Shown: piece by piece, positions 23,316 through 34,785 of the stretch
How the letters are laid out: each line of letters opens with the position of its first letter
Position numbering within the stretch: the first letter of the stretch is position 1
Assembly (NCBI GenBank): GCA_028829895.1
Contig: CM054182.1
Coordinates: 16,173,501-16,237,500, forward strand
Direction of reading: 5' to 3'
Length of the DNA: 64,000 nucleotides
Source: Sinotaia quadrata
Lineage: Eukaryota; Mollusca; Gastropoda; Architaenioglossa; Viviparidae
Translations under genes and position numbers: made by a program
Notes under the pieces: generated by a model
What the model saw: only the letters and a program-made list of their open reading frames with translations
What the model was told of the DNA's origin: nothing
Database searches by the model: none

Positions 23316-26300
23316 ATGGATCGCAAACAGGTTATCGAAGACCTGAAAGAAGCCGGTATCATGATAGGATACCAGGGTGACGAACTGACTAGCTACATCA
23401 AAACTGAGCTAGAGAAAGCGGAAAAAGCAGAAAAGGAGAGAGTAGAAAAAGCGGACAAAGAAAGGCAAGAGATAGAAAGAGAAGAACGTATTGCTAATCG
23501 CGAACTGAAGAAGTTAGAAGCTGAAAAACTAGCCGAAACTGAAGCTAAACGCATCGCAGCTGACGCAGAAGCTAAAAGGTTAGAAGCTGAAAGATTAGCC
23601 GACATCGAAACAAAACGTATCGCAGCGGACACAGAAGCTAAACGCATCGCAGCAGACGCGGAAATAAAACGGTTAGAATGGGAAGTGAAGAAACTAGAAG
23701 TTACCAATCCAAACCGTGATCGCAGAAGCAGTGGTGATTCGCGTTCTAGCGATGGAAATAATCACAGTAGAATTGAAAATATCATTCCAAAGATAAATAT
23801 GGTCCCATTTGATGAGAACAAAGATCAAATAGACGCGTATTTAAAAACGTTTGAAAAGTTAGCCAGAGCAACAAACATTCCAGCGGAACATTGGGCGATA
23901 AATTTATCGGGGTTATTGCAGGGCAGTGCGAAAAACGAGTTCAATAAGCTTAGCGATTCTGAGTCAGATAATTACGACACAGTCAAGGCCGCATTATTGA
24001 AACGTTACAAACTCACAGCAGATACATACCGACGTAAGTTTAAACAGGCCACTAAAGCCAGTTCAGAGACGCACGCACAGTACATACGACGCGTAGCTGA
24101 CTTGTTCCAAAGATGGATAGATCTAGCCGAAACTCCACAGACGTACGCAGGTCTTAGGGATGAAATGATAAAAGACCACATTCTCGGGTCATACAAATCA
24201 GATCTACTGATTCACTTAGCAATAAGGGAAAAATCTACGCTAGAGGAGATAGGCAACGCCGCCGATCGCTTTGATGACGCACATTCTCAATTCTCGAACG
24301 CACACGCGAACAACAAGTCTCGACCGAACGAACCGCAGACTCGAAAGGATAAGAAAAATGACGGGAAGGCACCTAATGAGCGTGATGATAAAACATCTAA
24401 ACCCGACACTAAAAACAAGTCCGACAAACAGAAAGATAAAAAGAATCTTGCATGTTACACTTGTGGTGATAGTGGCCATTTTTCACGAACATGTCCTGAA
24501 AAGAAAACAGCTAAAGTTTACGCAGTAGAAAGTCATACACCTAAAACAGAAAAGTCGAATCGAACACCAGTACAGGCAAACGGTCACGATACAATCGCTT
24601 TGCTTGATACAGGGTGTGAGCTAGACGCTATTGTAAATGCATCATTAGTTAACCGTACCGACTACACAGGGGAGACAATCTCTGTCACCTTTGCAAACGG
24701 CGAACAAGACATTTTACCAGTAGCTGAAGTCTCGATTGTTTCAGACTTTGTAGAAGGAACAGTCAAAGCGGCAGTTATGGAAAACTCACCGCATGACGTG
24801 ATCCTTGGTTGCAAGTATGTTTTGCCGTGCAAAAAACAAACTTCAACTGAACCACCACTGGTTAACGCTGTAACCAGAGCAGCGAGTAGTAAAGACAAAT
24901 CTGTAACTGCACCGATGTCTGCCGCACCAGCCGTAGATAAAGCAACAGTTAGCGAGATTAAAATATTACAAGCTGAGGACGAAACACTAGACAAGTTACG
25001 CAGACAAGCTGTACTTGTTAGTGACGTCAACACTGACGATTCGAATAAGAAAGCGTGCATTATTCTGAAAAAGGGTTTATTGTACCGCTATTCGAAAGTG
25101 GGAGACGAATTTCGGAAACAATTAGTCGTTCCACAAACCAAACGAAATGACGTATTACGATTAGGTCATGAGAGTCTTTTTGGTGCACACATGGGTGTAC
25201 AAAAAACAACTAGTCGTATTACAAGTGAGTTTTATTGGCCGGACATCACTGCCGATATCCGTAGATTCGTGTTAAGTTGCGACACATGCCAGAGAACACA
25301 GTCTAAAAATTCAATCAGACCCGCACCGTTAGGAGAGCCTGAACTGATCAGTGAACCCTACAAGCGCGTAGCATTGGATTTGATTGGGCCTATAATACCC
25401 ACATCAACGAGAGGTAATCGATACGTGCTGACCACTATTGATTACGCAACAAGATTCGCCGACGCAGTACCATTGAAAAATATTGATACTGAAACTGTCG
25501 CCGAAGCCCTTTTCGGTCTTTGGAGTCGTGTTGGAATTCCTACTGAAATTTTGACGGATCAGGGGAGTCAATTCATAGGCAACGTAATGAAGGAAGTAAA
25601 TCGTTTACTTTCCATCAAACATCTTACTTGCACACCATACCACCCCCAGGCAAATGGTCTGATTGAAAAATACAATGGGACATTAAAAACAGCACTTAAA
25701 AAGCTCGCCACAGATAAACCGAAAGACTGGGACAGATACATCCCTGCCCTACTATTTGCATATAGGGAGGTGCCACAATCTTCCACCGGGTTTTCACCAT
25801 TTGAGCTACTTTACGGACGTACTGTACGCGGACCGATGATGATTTTGAAGGCACTTTGGACTGATGAAAAGACAGATGACGAAGTTAAGACAACTTATAC
25901 ATACGTCACTGACTTAAGAAACCGTCTTGAAACTATAGGCAAGATAGCACGGGAAAACTTGACGATAGCTCAGTCTAGACAGGCAGAATATTACAATAAG
26001 CACACCAAACCTAGAGAATTTGAAGTTAATGACAAAGTGTTACTGTTGCTTCCTGAAGCACATAACAAACTTCAGATGAAATGGAAGGGGCCCTTTGTAG
26101 TTACCGCCAAGCTAGGGGGACTGAACTATAAGGTGCAGACAGGAAAGAGAGAGAAAATCTTTCATGTTAACCTACTCAAAAAGTACATAAGCCGTGAGGA
26201 TCAAACCACTCAAGCTGATTTTGTCGTAGCGACGATAGTTACAGAAGACGAGGGGGATACTGATTGCGTCACTGGTACTTTACCAAACTGTCCTCTACAG

Positions 26301-27716
26301 ACGGACGAAACTGTCAAAGACGTTAGGGTAAATGAAGCCTTGACAGAAAGACAGAAAAAAGAAGTGAATGAATTGCTTAATGAGTTCTCATCTACTCTGA
26401 CAGACAAACCAGGGTTGACAGACTTAATAGAATTTTCACTGAAGCTGACTGACAACAAACCGATACGTTTGAAGCCGTATCCGTTGCCACACGCTAAGAT
26501 AGATGACGTTAGACGTGAGATTAAGACTATGCTAGATCTAGGGGTCATAGAGAAGACTGACAGTGCCTACGGATCACCCATCGTGTTGATTAAAAAACGT
26601 GATAACTCGTTCCGTTTTTGCGTAGACTACCGCAAACTCAATCAAGTGACAGAGTTTTGTGCCGAGCCTCTCCCTGATCCGGATCTCATCTTCACTAAGC
26701 TAGCTAACGCTCATTACTATACCAAAATAGATTTGTCACGCGGTTTTTGGCAAATCAAGGTCAAGGACACTGATCGACACATACTAGCTTTCACTACACC
26801 AGTAGGAAACTACACATGGAAAGTTATGCCTTTCGGAGTTTCAAACGCTCCAAGCATTTTTTCTAAAATGATGCGGTCATTGTTAGAACCACTGTACGGA
26901 CGTGGAGTTGAGAACTTCATGGATGATTTAATTCTAGGCACCCAGACATGGGAGGAGCACTTAACACTCTTACGAGATGTGCTAGCCAGATTAAAACAAG
27001 CCAACCTCACTGCCCGCCCTACGAAGTGTGAAATAGCACAATTCTCCTTAGACTTCTTGGGACACAAGTTGAGTCATGGAACTATGTCGCCAAGTGAAGC
27101 TAAGATAGCACAACTTAAGGACACTTCACAACCGCTAACAAAAACACAAGTTAGAAGTTTTCTTGGTCTTGCTAACTACTACAGAAAATTCGTACCAGAT
27201 TTTAGTGCCATTGCATGTCCTCTGACTGACTTGACACGTAAGAATATGCCTACAAAAGTAGTGTGGACTGATGCATGCCAAAACGCTTTTGACACACTGA
27301 AATCTAGACTGACTTCAGATTTAATTGTTAAACTGCCAGATCTGACAAAACCATTCTTGTTAAGGACTGATGCTAGCAACACAGGATTAGGAGCAGTGTT
27401 ATTACAAGAACACAATGACACCAAACACCCAGTTGCATATGCAAGCCGTAAACTCACAACTACTGAACAGAAATATTCCACCAGTGAAAAGGAATGTCTT
27501 GCAATAGTTTGGGCCATAAAAAAGTTCGAAAACTATTTGTACGGAAAAACCTTTGTCATTGAGTGCGATCACCAGCCGTTGGCCTTTCTCGGACAGGCGC
27601 AATTTACGAACAGCCGTTTAATGCGTTGGTCTTTGTTTCTGACACAGTATGACGCAAATATTCATTACATCAAAGGGTCTTTGAATGTTGGCGCAGATTA
27701 CATGAGTCGTGCTTGA
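23316..27716 (+). CDS. Gag-Pol polyprotein of Gmr1-like element B (1466 residues)
   Basis: Intact single ORF. An N-terminal helical domain is followed by a K/E/A-rich coiled coil (about 30-130), a Gag core (about 150-340), a CCHC knuckle (C380, C383, H388, C393) and an aspartic protease (DTG 431-433). Integrase follows, with H618, H625, C655, C658 zinc ligands, D688/D748/E784 catalytic triad (D35E) and a GPY/F-type GPF at 925-927. Next come RT with VMPFG and an FMDD active site (1201-1204, F instead of the usual Y), and RNase H (D1352, E1393, D1418, D1461). The protein packages RNA, matures itself, copies RNA to DNA and integrates it. No stop or frameshift separates Gag from Pol, so Gag excess must arise another way. 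Placing integrase before RT is Gmr1-like. All key residues I can check are present. Confidence 0.97.
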   Translation: MDRKQVIEDLKEAGIMIGYQGDELTSYIKTELEKAEKAEKERVEKADKERQEIEREERIANRELKKLEAEKLAETEAKRIAADAEAKRLEAERLADIETKRIAADTEAKRIAADAEIKRLEWEVKKLEVTNPNRDRRSSGDSRSSDGNNHSRIENIIPKINMVPFDENKDQIDAYLKTFEKLARATNIPAEHWAINLSGLLQGSAKNEFNKLSDSESDNYDTVKAALLKRYKLTADTYRRKFKQATKASSETHAQYIRRVADLFQRWIDLAETPQTYAGLRDEMIKDHILGSYKSDLLIHLAIREKSTLEEIGNAADRFDDAHSQFSNAHANNKSRPNEPQTRKDKKNDGKAPNERDDKTSKPDTKNKSDKQKDKKNLACYTCGDSGHFSRTCPEKKTAKVYAVESHTPKTEKSNRTPVQANGHDTIALLDTGCELDAIVNASLVNRTDYTGETISVTFANGEQDILPVAEVSIVSDFVEGTVKAAVMENSPHDVILGCKYVLPCKKQTSTEPPLVNAVTRAASSKDKSVTAPMSAAPAVDKATVSEIKILQAEDETLDKLRRQAVLVSDVNTDDSNKKACIILKKGLLYRYSKVGDEFRKQLVVPQTKRNDVLRLGHESLFGAHMGVQKTTSRITSEFYWPDITADIRRFVLSCDTCQRTQSKNSIRPAPLGEPELISEPYKRVALDLIGPIIPTSTRGNRYVLTTIDYATRFADAVPLKNIDTETVAEALFGLWSRVGIPTEILTDQGSQFIGNVMKEVNRLLSIKHLTCTPYHPQANGLIEKYNGTLKTALKKLATDKPKDWDRYIPALLFAYREVPQSSTGFSPFELLYGRTVRGPMMILKALWTDEKTDDEVKTTYTYVTDLRNRLETIGKIARENLTIAQSRQAEYYNKHTKPREFEVNDKVLLLLPEAHNKLQMKWKGPFVVTAKLGGLNYKVQTGKREKIFHVNLLKKYISREDQTTQADFVVATIVTEDEGDTDCVTGTLPNCPLQTDETVKDVRVNEALTERQKKEVNELLNEFSSTLTDKPGLTDLIEFSLKLTDNKPIRLKPYPLPHAKIDDVRREIKTMLDLGVIEKTDSAYGSPIVLIKKRDNSFRFCVDYRKLNQVTEFCAEPLPDPDLIFTKLANAHYYTKIDLSRGFWQIKVKDTDRHILAFTTPVGNYTWKVMPFGVSNAPSIFSKMMRSLLEPLYGRGVENFMDDLILGTQTWEEHLTLLRDVLARLKQANLTARPTKCEIAQFSLDFLGHKLSHGTMSPSEAKIAQLKDTSQPLTKTQVRSFLGLANYYRKFVPDFSAIACPLTDLTRKNMPTKVVWTDACQNAFDTLKSRLTSDLIVKLPDLTKPFLLRTDASNTGLGAVLLQEHNDTKHPVAYASRKLTTTEQKYSTSEKECLAIVWAIKKFENYLYGKTFVIECDHQPLAFLGQAQFTNSRLMRWSLFLTQYDANIHYIKGSLNVGADYMSRA

Positions 27717-27928
27717 TGCCATCAAGTGCCGGTACTGATAGAATGTTGTTTAATCAATTAACTGAACCCTACGGATTCCTTCCTGTAGATATGAAATATA
27801 GTTGCACACTTTATTTCTAGGAATGTCGAAATTTTTTTTTTGTGTAAATTTTTCTTCATTGTGGACTTCTACATTTTATCATACATAATTTGTAGGAGGC
27901 ATTTTATCTTTGGCAAGATAAACGCCTC

Positions 27929-27941
27929 AAAAGCAAGGGGG
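27929..27941 (+). other. Polypurine tract of element B
   Basis: aaaagcaaggggg directly abuts the 3' LTR, where plus-strand DNA synthesis is primed. One C interrupts it. Confidence 0.65.
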
Positions 27942-29488
27942 TGTCACAGTCTGATAAAATTGTCCGACTTCGTGACCCACTTGCCTTGTTTACTTCAAAT
28001 TCGAATATTTGAAACCCTTGGCCCTTTGTTCAAAGCTTCCTTTTTCTAGGTGCTTCTAGAACAGGTCAAGATGTTATGTAACTTTAGGACCATTGTCCAG
28101 TTCTCGAACCAACCACATGCTTTGCGAACAGTCACGTGATACGCAATATACCTTTCTATATATGTACCCACACGCTTCCGCTCCCTCACTTCGAGCACAT
28201 TTTAGCTAATTCCATCAGCTTACTCGGGTCGTGAGAGGCAGCCGGCGCCATAGAGAATCAAGGTACCCTTCGACTTCTCTCAAAGGTATCATTTTATTTA
28301 ATAGTATTTGCCTATGTATTGTTTAAGTATGTATTTGTGCTATGTATTATATGATTTCCATATACACTTGAGCATGGTTCAGAGAAATAGCTGAAAACCT
28401 ATATGTTACGGAATATAAATTTATTGTAACCATTTTTCCATTTCTGTACTTTAATTTATATTGTTTTAATTCACTAAGAGCCAGAATGCTGCGCTCGATA
28501 TGAATTCTTCATGTAATTCAATTATTGCGTGTAATTTTAATTGTAAATTGTGAAGCGCTCTGTCGGTTTGAATTACCTCTTGTATGAACATTAATTTAAC
28601 GTTGTATCTATTTTATTGCTTCATACGTCATGACTGTTAAATGGAACACATGTGAGACGATTATATTTTTTCTAAAATCTAATTGTAAGCGACGCGAGGT
28701 CGAAACTCTTTGTTCAGCGCATTTAATTGAGCCATGCCTAGGTAGGACCTGTTAGGTTGAGAATTATATCCAAACACGTTGCATCCACAGGTCGGCTCAT
28801 GGTTCATGTTTCACCATGCCTCACCTGCATTAGCTTATTGGTGTAAGCGTGTCGAAATCCACTCTGAGGGCCATGCTGCAAAAATTCCAGTTCCTAGCCA
28901 CTAACAAAGGGACATCATTCCTTATGCACCACGTGTGTCGTTAAAGGGGGACTGAGGGAACGAATCAGCATGACTGAGTGTTGAGACCAAGGATACAAGA
29001 ATAGAGCTAAGTGCAAAATCAAGTGTACAGATCTCAAAGGAACACTTTTCTGGCAATTTAGATTGACAAAAATCAGGCATAGGCGCGTAAAGACAGAGTG
29101 AAGACTATTCGCGTTGCATTCGATTTATTGTTAATTTGTTAAACTTTATTAAATCTTATTTTCTTTGTTAATACCTCTTAGTAGTTGATTTCTATGCACA
29201 ATAGACCAATTAGATTAATTCTTAGATTTGAATGGGGGCGGATGAGCAGAAAGATTGATGACGAGTGCATATTAATTTAGAGGGATTTAACTGTTTTCAA
29301 ATCTAGCTAAAAGTTCGCAGTTTATTAGTCTGTAAATTTGTCGTCTGAACTACAAGACGCACTTTTAATTAGTCAGATAATAAATTGAGCAACCAGTCTG
29401 CGTAGAATATGAGAGGAAGAATTAATTATATTTAAAGTCTTTTAATTATTCTAAGCAGGGTCTTTAAATAAATACTGGAAACGTAACA
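27942..29488 (+). repeat. 3' LTR of element B
   Basis: Same as the 5' LTR apart from one added T near 28153. Followed by the second GATAT. Confidence 0.95.
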
Positions 29489-29493
29489 GATAT

Positions 29494-29949
29494 TATTGAC
29501 AATAATAAGAGCGGTTCAAAATTTGTGTTTAGCCCGACAAGAAACTCTGAATATAGAGCCATACTTTCTTTGAGGAGTCGTTTGGAACATTCGCCTTAAT
29601 CATGAATATTTTATCAGAAACAAAATATCAAACACTAAAATCATTCATAAATCATCCTAGCAAACGCATAATGGTAACCATAAGTAAATGAAAATTGTTT
29701 TAAATCTTAGAATCTTCAGGTGTTCAATAGCACATAATAACTTAATTATGCAGATATAGAAACCTCATAAATTTACCAGGTATGTTTTGCTAATGTTGTT
29801 GAGTGTATTTGAAAATACTGTACTATTTTATTGTATGTTTTAAACAAGGCTCTCATTGCTTTACTTATTTTAAAAGCAGGGTTTTTTTTGTTTGATAACT
29901 ATGATTGGTAACTGTGAGTATATTATGTCATGAAGTAGGCTCACTTCGA
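29494..29949. other. Right flank of element B
   Basis: Begins tattgacaataataagagcgg, the other half of the target site, which is matched as a continuous sequence at about 35440-35510 (-). No gene recognised. Confidence 0.55.
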
Positions 29950-30215
29950 ATGAACTATACTATTAAAAATATGAATGAATTATAATTTTATTTGACTGAT
30001 GAAACTTGAAAATGCAGATGTATACGAATATAAGACTTAGTTTATAGTAAGGTGTCCGTGTTGTTTATGAACGGACGCGTAGTTCCTGTCAGTAAGTGAA
30101 TGCAAAAGCATGCCTGGGGGGAATGACGATTGGGGATTATTCGCGTGGCGTGCTGTTCTTCAAGCTGCATTGCCTAACTGTACATCAAAGTTATACAAAG
30201 TACCGCCAGCGAGAA
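29950..30215 (+). repeat. Inverted duplication, left copy (partner 36590-36985)
   Basis: Shares attaaaaatatgaatgaatt, tttatgaacggacgcgtagt and acatcaaagttatacaaagt with the right copy on the opposite strand. The right copy holds roughly 110 extra bases including a C-tract. Confidence 0.85.
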
Positions 30216-30412
30216 ACCTCCCTCCAAGCTCACTAAGTCTCTTCTTTACTGAAAGTTGATTTCACTCACACCAAGGAAGGGTTGTTTAGCCAGCGTCTTT
30301 TGTCTAAGGATTTTAAGTGGTACACAAGGCGTGAAAGTGATGTTGGAAAAATACGACAACAGAATGAATCTCTGCATGAATGCATTCCAATTCTGAGAGC
30401 GAGTAGTCCACG

Positions 30413-30456
<44 letters not shown>

Positions 30457-30896
30457 TCTTATCATTAACGTTATATATTTGTCTCCTATCAATGTCAAAA
30501 TCCCCTCTCTATCTGCCTGCCCGTCCGTCCACCCGTCTATCTGTTTCTTTCCTTTTCTTTTCTATCCATCCATCCACCCGTCTGTCTGTCTGTTTGTCTA
30601 TCTATCTATCTTTCTGCATATTTGTCTGTCGATCTGTACGTGCATCTGTCTTTCGATGGAACTGTCTACTCTCACATCCAAATTCTATCCATCTATTTAT
30701 CTTACTAGTTACCAATCTACCTATCCATATATACTCGTCTATCTGATTGTTTTTATATTATTCGTACTGGTTGTCGCTTTGTTTGAATGTAGGATCTCAG
30801 CGAGTCTAGCTAGTACGTTATACGCAATTCGCTAGCGTTGCTTTCTATAAAAGCAGGAGGATTTTAAAAATAATAATATTGTTAAGCAGAATCAAC
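30216..30896. repeat. CTAT microsatellite and degenerate tetranucleotide tract
   Basis: A pure CTAT run at about 30411-30456 is followed by impure CTGT/CTAT/CCAT blocks to about 30750. The 118- and 154-codon ORFs here are low-complexity artefacts. Confidence 0.85.
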
Positions 30897-32430
30897 AAAT
30901 CAAAATAATTAACCTATCAGAGTGCCTTTATTTTCTTTAATTAAATCAATTACTTAATTAACATAATAAAAATTTAAATAATGCTTATTTCCTTTTAGAA
31001 TCCTTTAAGAGGTTTCTCTAAGCAATGATCACTTTTATTTGTATAAAAGATATCGCTTACTCTATTCTTTTTAGTCGTGTTTCACTGTGTTCAGATTCTG
31101 TATTTCCATATTTATTTTTCTAAAACAGAGATGGTGTAAATTAGTATTACGTTTGATATCTTTAAAATATTATTGGTCACTCCATAAACCAAAGCAGAAG
31201 AAGACAATGTTGTTTTTTCATAATTGGGCGCCTAAAGTTAAAATGTTATCTAAAATTATTGTAAGGTCATTCTCTTGACTTTTTTTAATTAAAAAATTCC
31301 ATACTCACTTTAGAAACAAAAAAATGTTTGCCGATTTAATCTTCCTTAAAAAAGAAAAAATAACCAATAGAATGGAAACAAACAAACTATACATTTTTTA
31401 AATGAATTTCTTCACGTATCGAAATGCATCTGCTTACTCACTGTTAGGAGCAATTTAACGTGAAATCAATAGAGAGATAGATAAAAATGTTTGGCGACAA
31501 TTAAGCTGTATGCCAATACTGATTAGCAAGATAATATGTCATTTGTGTCTTTAAAAATGAACGCATTTGTGTATTCACTGAATTATTACAATATAATCTA
31601 GTAAATTACTACTCTGTTTCTCTCTATCTGTTTGTTTTATTAACGTGTACACATTCCACGCAAACCACACGACCTCATTTACAGACAAGCATTACATATG
31701 AATGAACTAAAAGGATGATAGCATTAATAAAAATAGATTCATGATTCAAGCATATGACTAATAAACAGCAGGTCATTCTCCTGCCACTTCTTCTTACTAA
31801 GTACAAAGGCACATATAGAAATGTTTATTAATTGAAGCTTTCTTATTATTTGATGATATATGAAACTAGTTTAAACTTTTAATATTTTTCCTAATATCAA
31901 ATAAACTAGTTTAATTAAAGTTTTGAAATAACTGTCAAATCGAGTTTCAATATTTCACATGATTTTAAGTAAGTTTCAGTTTGCTTGTTTCAGTTTCAGT
32001 TTGGTTATTACATTGCGTATTTCCTTCTTACTTACGGCTTGAAACACTGAAAACAAGAAAAAGTTATGTAGGCTTCTATGTACACAGAGCACATAGTCCT
32101 TTGAGGGAGTGCGGTGAATCGATTGATCGCGAAGTAAGTGCTCTTTGCTCTTCCAAGATGCCACACTCCTTAAAATGTCATGCCTACGTTTGATTAGCTG
32201 GACTATACGCACGAGTGAAGGCAAACTAACAATGTTTTCTGGTTACAAATTTAACATAGTGAATAATTAATAGCTGATAAACTGTATAAAGTGGGAGCCT
32301 CTGATCAATTTTGGTAGAACAAGTTTGAAACATTTATAGAAGACTTGAAAGGACTCCAGTAACTTTTACAGTCGTCAGAGCCAAACTTGCATATAAAGCA
32401 ATGTACCGCAGAACCGAATCTTCGCAAGTA

Positions 32431-32434
<4 letters not shown>
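30897..32434 (-). repeat. Right arm of the 1.5-kb inverted duplication
   Basis: Reverse complement of 14291-15822. Ends at a CA microsatellite (32436-32518), mirroring the GT tract beside the left arm. Confidence 0.9.
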
Positions 32435-32435
<1 letters not shown>

Positions 32436-32519
<84 letters not shown>

Positions 32520-32960
32520 TTAATCCCGAGGAAGAATCGAACCGCAATCCAACTGAGCTGCCGCTTACATCCTTTTACTGTTATTCAGTAAATAATGAGC
32601 ATATATATGGACTTACAAATAAAATTAATACAAACAGAACTAAATATATGATTTAGAATGCATTTATACGGTATATAAAATACACGCTCCTGCACACCAA
32701 AGACAAAAGCATATATTATTAATGTTTTTCACCACGAACGGTATTTGAACCACGCACATCTTCAGCGAGCTGTTAATCTCCGTGACATTTCGTCCTTCAC
32801 TTACAGTTAATAAACAGTATAACACATACATACTGACTTACGACTTTATATTAAACATATATTGTGTCTTTATTTCCTGTGACTTTTTTACTTGTGACTT
32901 TATTTCCTAAGACTTCATTCTGTGACTTTTCCCCACTACAAATGCAATAACACACTGGCC
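32436..32960 (-). repeat. CA tail, tRNA-like modules and gtcac motifs, minus orientation
   Basis: A CA tract (32436-32518) is followed by a tRNA-like module at 32519-32585 whose minus strand reads gcggttcgattcttcc (B-box). A second module at about 32735-32810 reads gtggttcaaatacc on the minus strand. The region ends with repeated tgtgactttatttcct motifs (32870-32930). It is the diverged inverted counterpart of 13830-14190. Confidence 0.7.
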
Positions 32961-32994
32961 CTAGTTTTTTTCCTCTATATAAAACTTGATTTGA

Positions 32995-33303
32995 TTGATT
33001 GAATGTAGGGGGGGGGGCGCTTCCGGCTTCCGCCGCTTTTGCTCTGGGTGGAGGGGTTGTGGGGGAAAGGGAGGGGTGGTTTACCCCCCTGGCTATGTCA
33101 ACCTAGTTTTTATCTATTATTTCCAAATGGTCAGCTGTCCGCAAAGTTGTTTTTACTGTTTACTCATTACCTCATGTCTGGCCCGTCAAAATTTTCTAGG
33201 TCTCTGAGCTCTTGTTGTTCGGGTAATTATTATTATTAATTATTTTTTTTTTTAAAAAACAAACAATATATCCAACACCCTTCTTGTCTTTTCCTTACTT
33301 TCC
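32995..33303. repeat. G-tract with gcgcttccggcttccgcc box
   Basis: gattgattgaatgta, then G9-10, then cgcttccggcttccgcc. The same box recurs inverted at about 36650-36710 and in shortened form at 53370-53400. The rest is T-rich without a gene. Confidence 0.6.
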
Positions 33304-34410
33304 CCCCTTTTGTCACGTGGAGAGTTAATTTTCCTCAACTCTGTCATAGAGGAGATAATGGGCTTTCTTTTGTCAACTCAAAGAGACCATCCCTATTGTT
33401 CTCATCTTAACGGTTTATAGTGGGTTTCCAAACACCCCGGACCCCTGTCTCCTTCCTAACAGCCAGGCGGCTTATATCAAAAGTTAATCCTTCCTCCTCG
33501 TCTACACTCGTACACGTGAGAACAACAGTACCGATCTTTACTACTGACTGGCGATTATTGTGCAATCAGTCGGAAGTCCTGCTATTTTTCTTAGCAATGT
33601 TACTCTTAGTGAATGGCTACGCATTCCTTCGTACTTCCACCAAATCAACACTGCAGGCATTTATGTACACAAAGGTGTGTACGGTAGACCCAACAGCTCC
33701 ATACACAATTGTCGTGTTTAAAAACAAAGGGGTCATTATACGTATATCGAAGGACAGAAGTTATATGACATACATTTAGATACAAAGTGTTACTCGATGC
33801 TATTTTTACTGCAATATTTAAGTCATTAAAACACAAAATTTAGCAGAAACAAAACCTAAATCAGGAATACAAGTAAAAAAGTTTTAGAATATATTTATAT
33901 TTGTGTTTTTTTTATTTACAGCTAATCCTAACCCTAACATTTCTCTAAAAACAACAAAAACAAAACTGTCTCTAAAATTCCCTCATATTTTTTCTCTAAC
34001 CTAAAACAAGAGAGTTGTGTATGGAGTCGCTTCTTATCAACGGTGAGCGGAAAAAATGTCACTGGAAAAAAGTCACAGGAAAAAAGTCATAGGAAATAAA
34101 ATCACAAGGAAAAAGTTACAGGAAATAAATTCACAATATAAAGTCATAAGTGTCAGAGTGTATATCTTATAATACTTATTAACAGTGAGTGAAGCAGGAA
34201 AAGGCAAGGAGGTTAACTGCTCGCTCAATATGTGCGTGATTCAAGTGTATTTTATATACCGTATAAATGCTTTGTAATTCATACATTTAGTTCTGTTTTA
34301 ATTAATTTTCATTGTAAGTCGGTATGCATGCTTATTATTGAGTGAATAACAGTAAATGGAATTAAGCGACGGCTCATTAGGATCGTGGTTCGATTCTCGC
34401 TCTGGGGTAA

Positions 34411-34486
<76 letters not shown>
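33304..34486 (+). repeat. Composite repeat, copy 2 (direct copy of 13099-14290)
   Basis: Same order as copy 1: cccttttgtcacgtggagag start, gtcacaggaaaaa motifs (34060-34130), tRNA-like module (34347-34411; gtggttcgattctc), then a GT microsatellite (34412-34485). Confidence 0.85.
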
Positions 34487-34709
34487 CTTGTATATCGGAA
34501 CATATTATAATTCACGCATTTAATTATATGATTTTTTCATACTTAGTTATATTGTTATGCTTGAAGTCCATAAACAAGTAAATTATAGATAGAATAACAG
34601 TGAATGGAAATAAGTGATTGTGCAGAAACTAACCTCTCGCCCAAGAAGATCGTGGTGTGATTCTCTCTCTGAATTAAAGATGTTTTGTTGTGTGTGTGTG
34701 TGTGTGTGG

Positions 34710-34767
<58 letters not shown>

Positions 34768-34785
34768 GTGTATGTGTGTGATTGT
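34487..34785 (+). repeat. Diverged tRNA-like module with GT/GA tail
   Basis: About 34590-34680 carries gaagatcgtggtgtgattctc, a decayed B-box, followed by GT (34690-34733) and GA (34734-34762) runs. Confidence 0.6.

Larger units (their letters stand above)
21146..29493 (+). mobile_element. Complete Gmr1-like LTR retrotransposon B with 5-bp target duplication
   Basis: Two LTRs of 1546 and 1547 bases (21151-22696 and 27942-29488) bound one long Gag-Pol ORF. The target duplication GATAT lies at 21146-21150 and 29489-29493. By reading, the LTRs differ only by one extra T in the promoter region of the 3' copy (cttcta versus ctttcta), so the insertion is very recent. Domain order is Gag, CCHC, protease, integrase, RT, RNase H. 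Integrase and RT are of Ty3/Gypsy character but in Ty1/copia order, as in Gmr1 of cod and relatives. It carries every visible feature needed for autonomy; no env ORF is present. Confidence 0.95.

Noticed and set aside
23316..27716. Element B as a Ty1/copia element because integrase precedes RT
   Set aside because: The D35E integrase with GPF module, the RT and the RNase H are of Ty3/Gypsy type; only the order is copia-like.
30282..30835. 118- and 154-codon ORFs
   Set aside because: They translate CTAT/CTGT/CCAT low-complexity DNA into S/I/Y/L/P-rich peptides without a domain.
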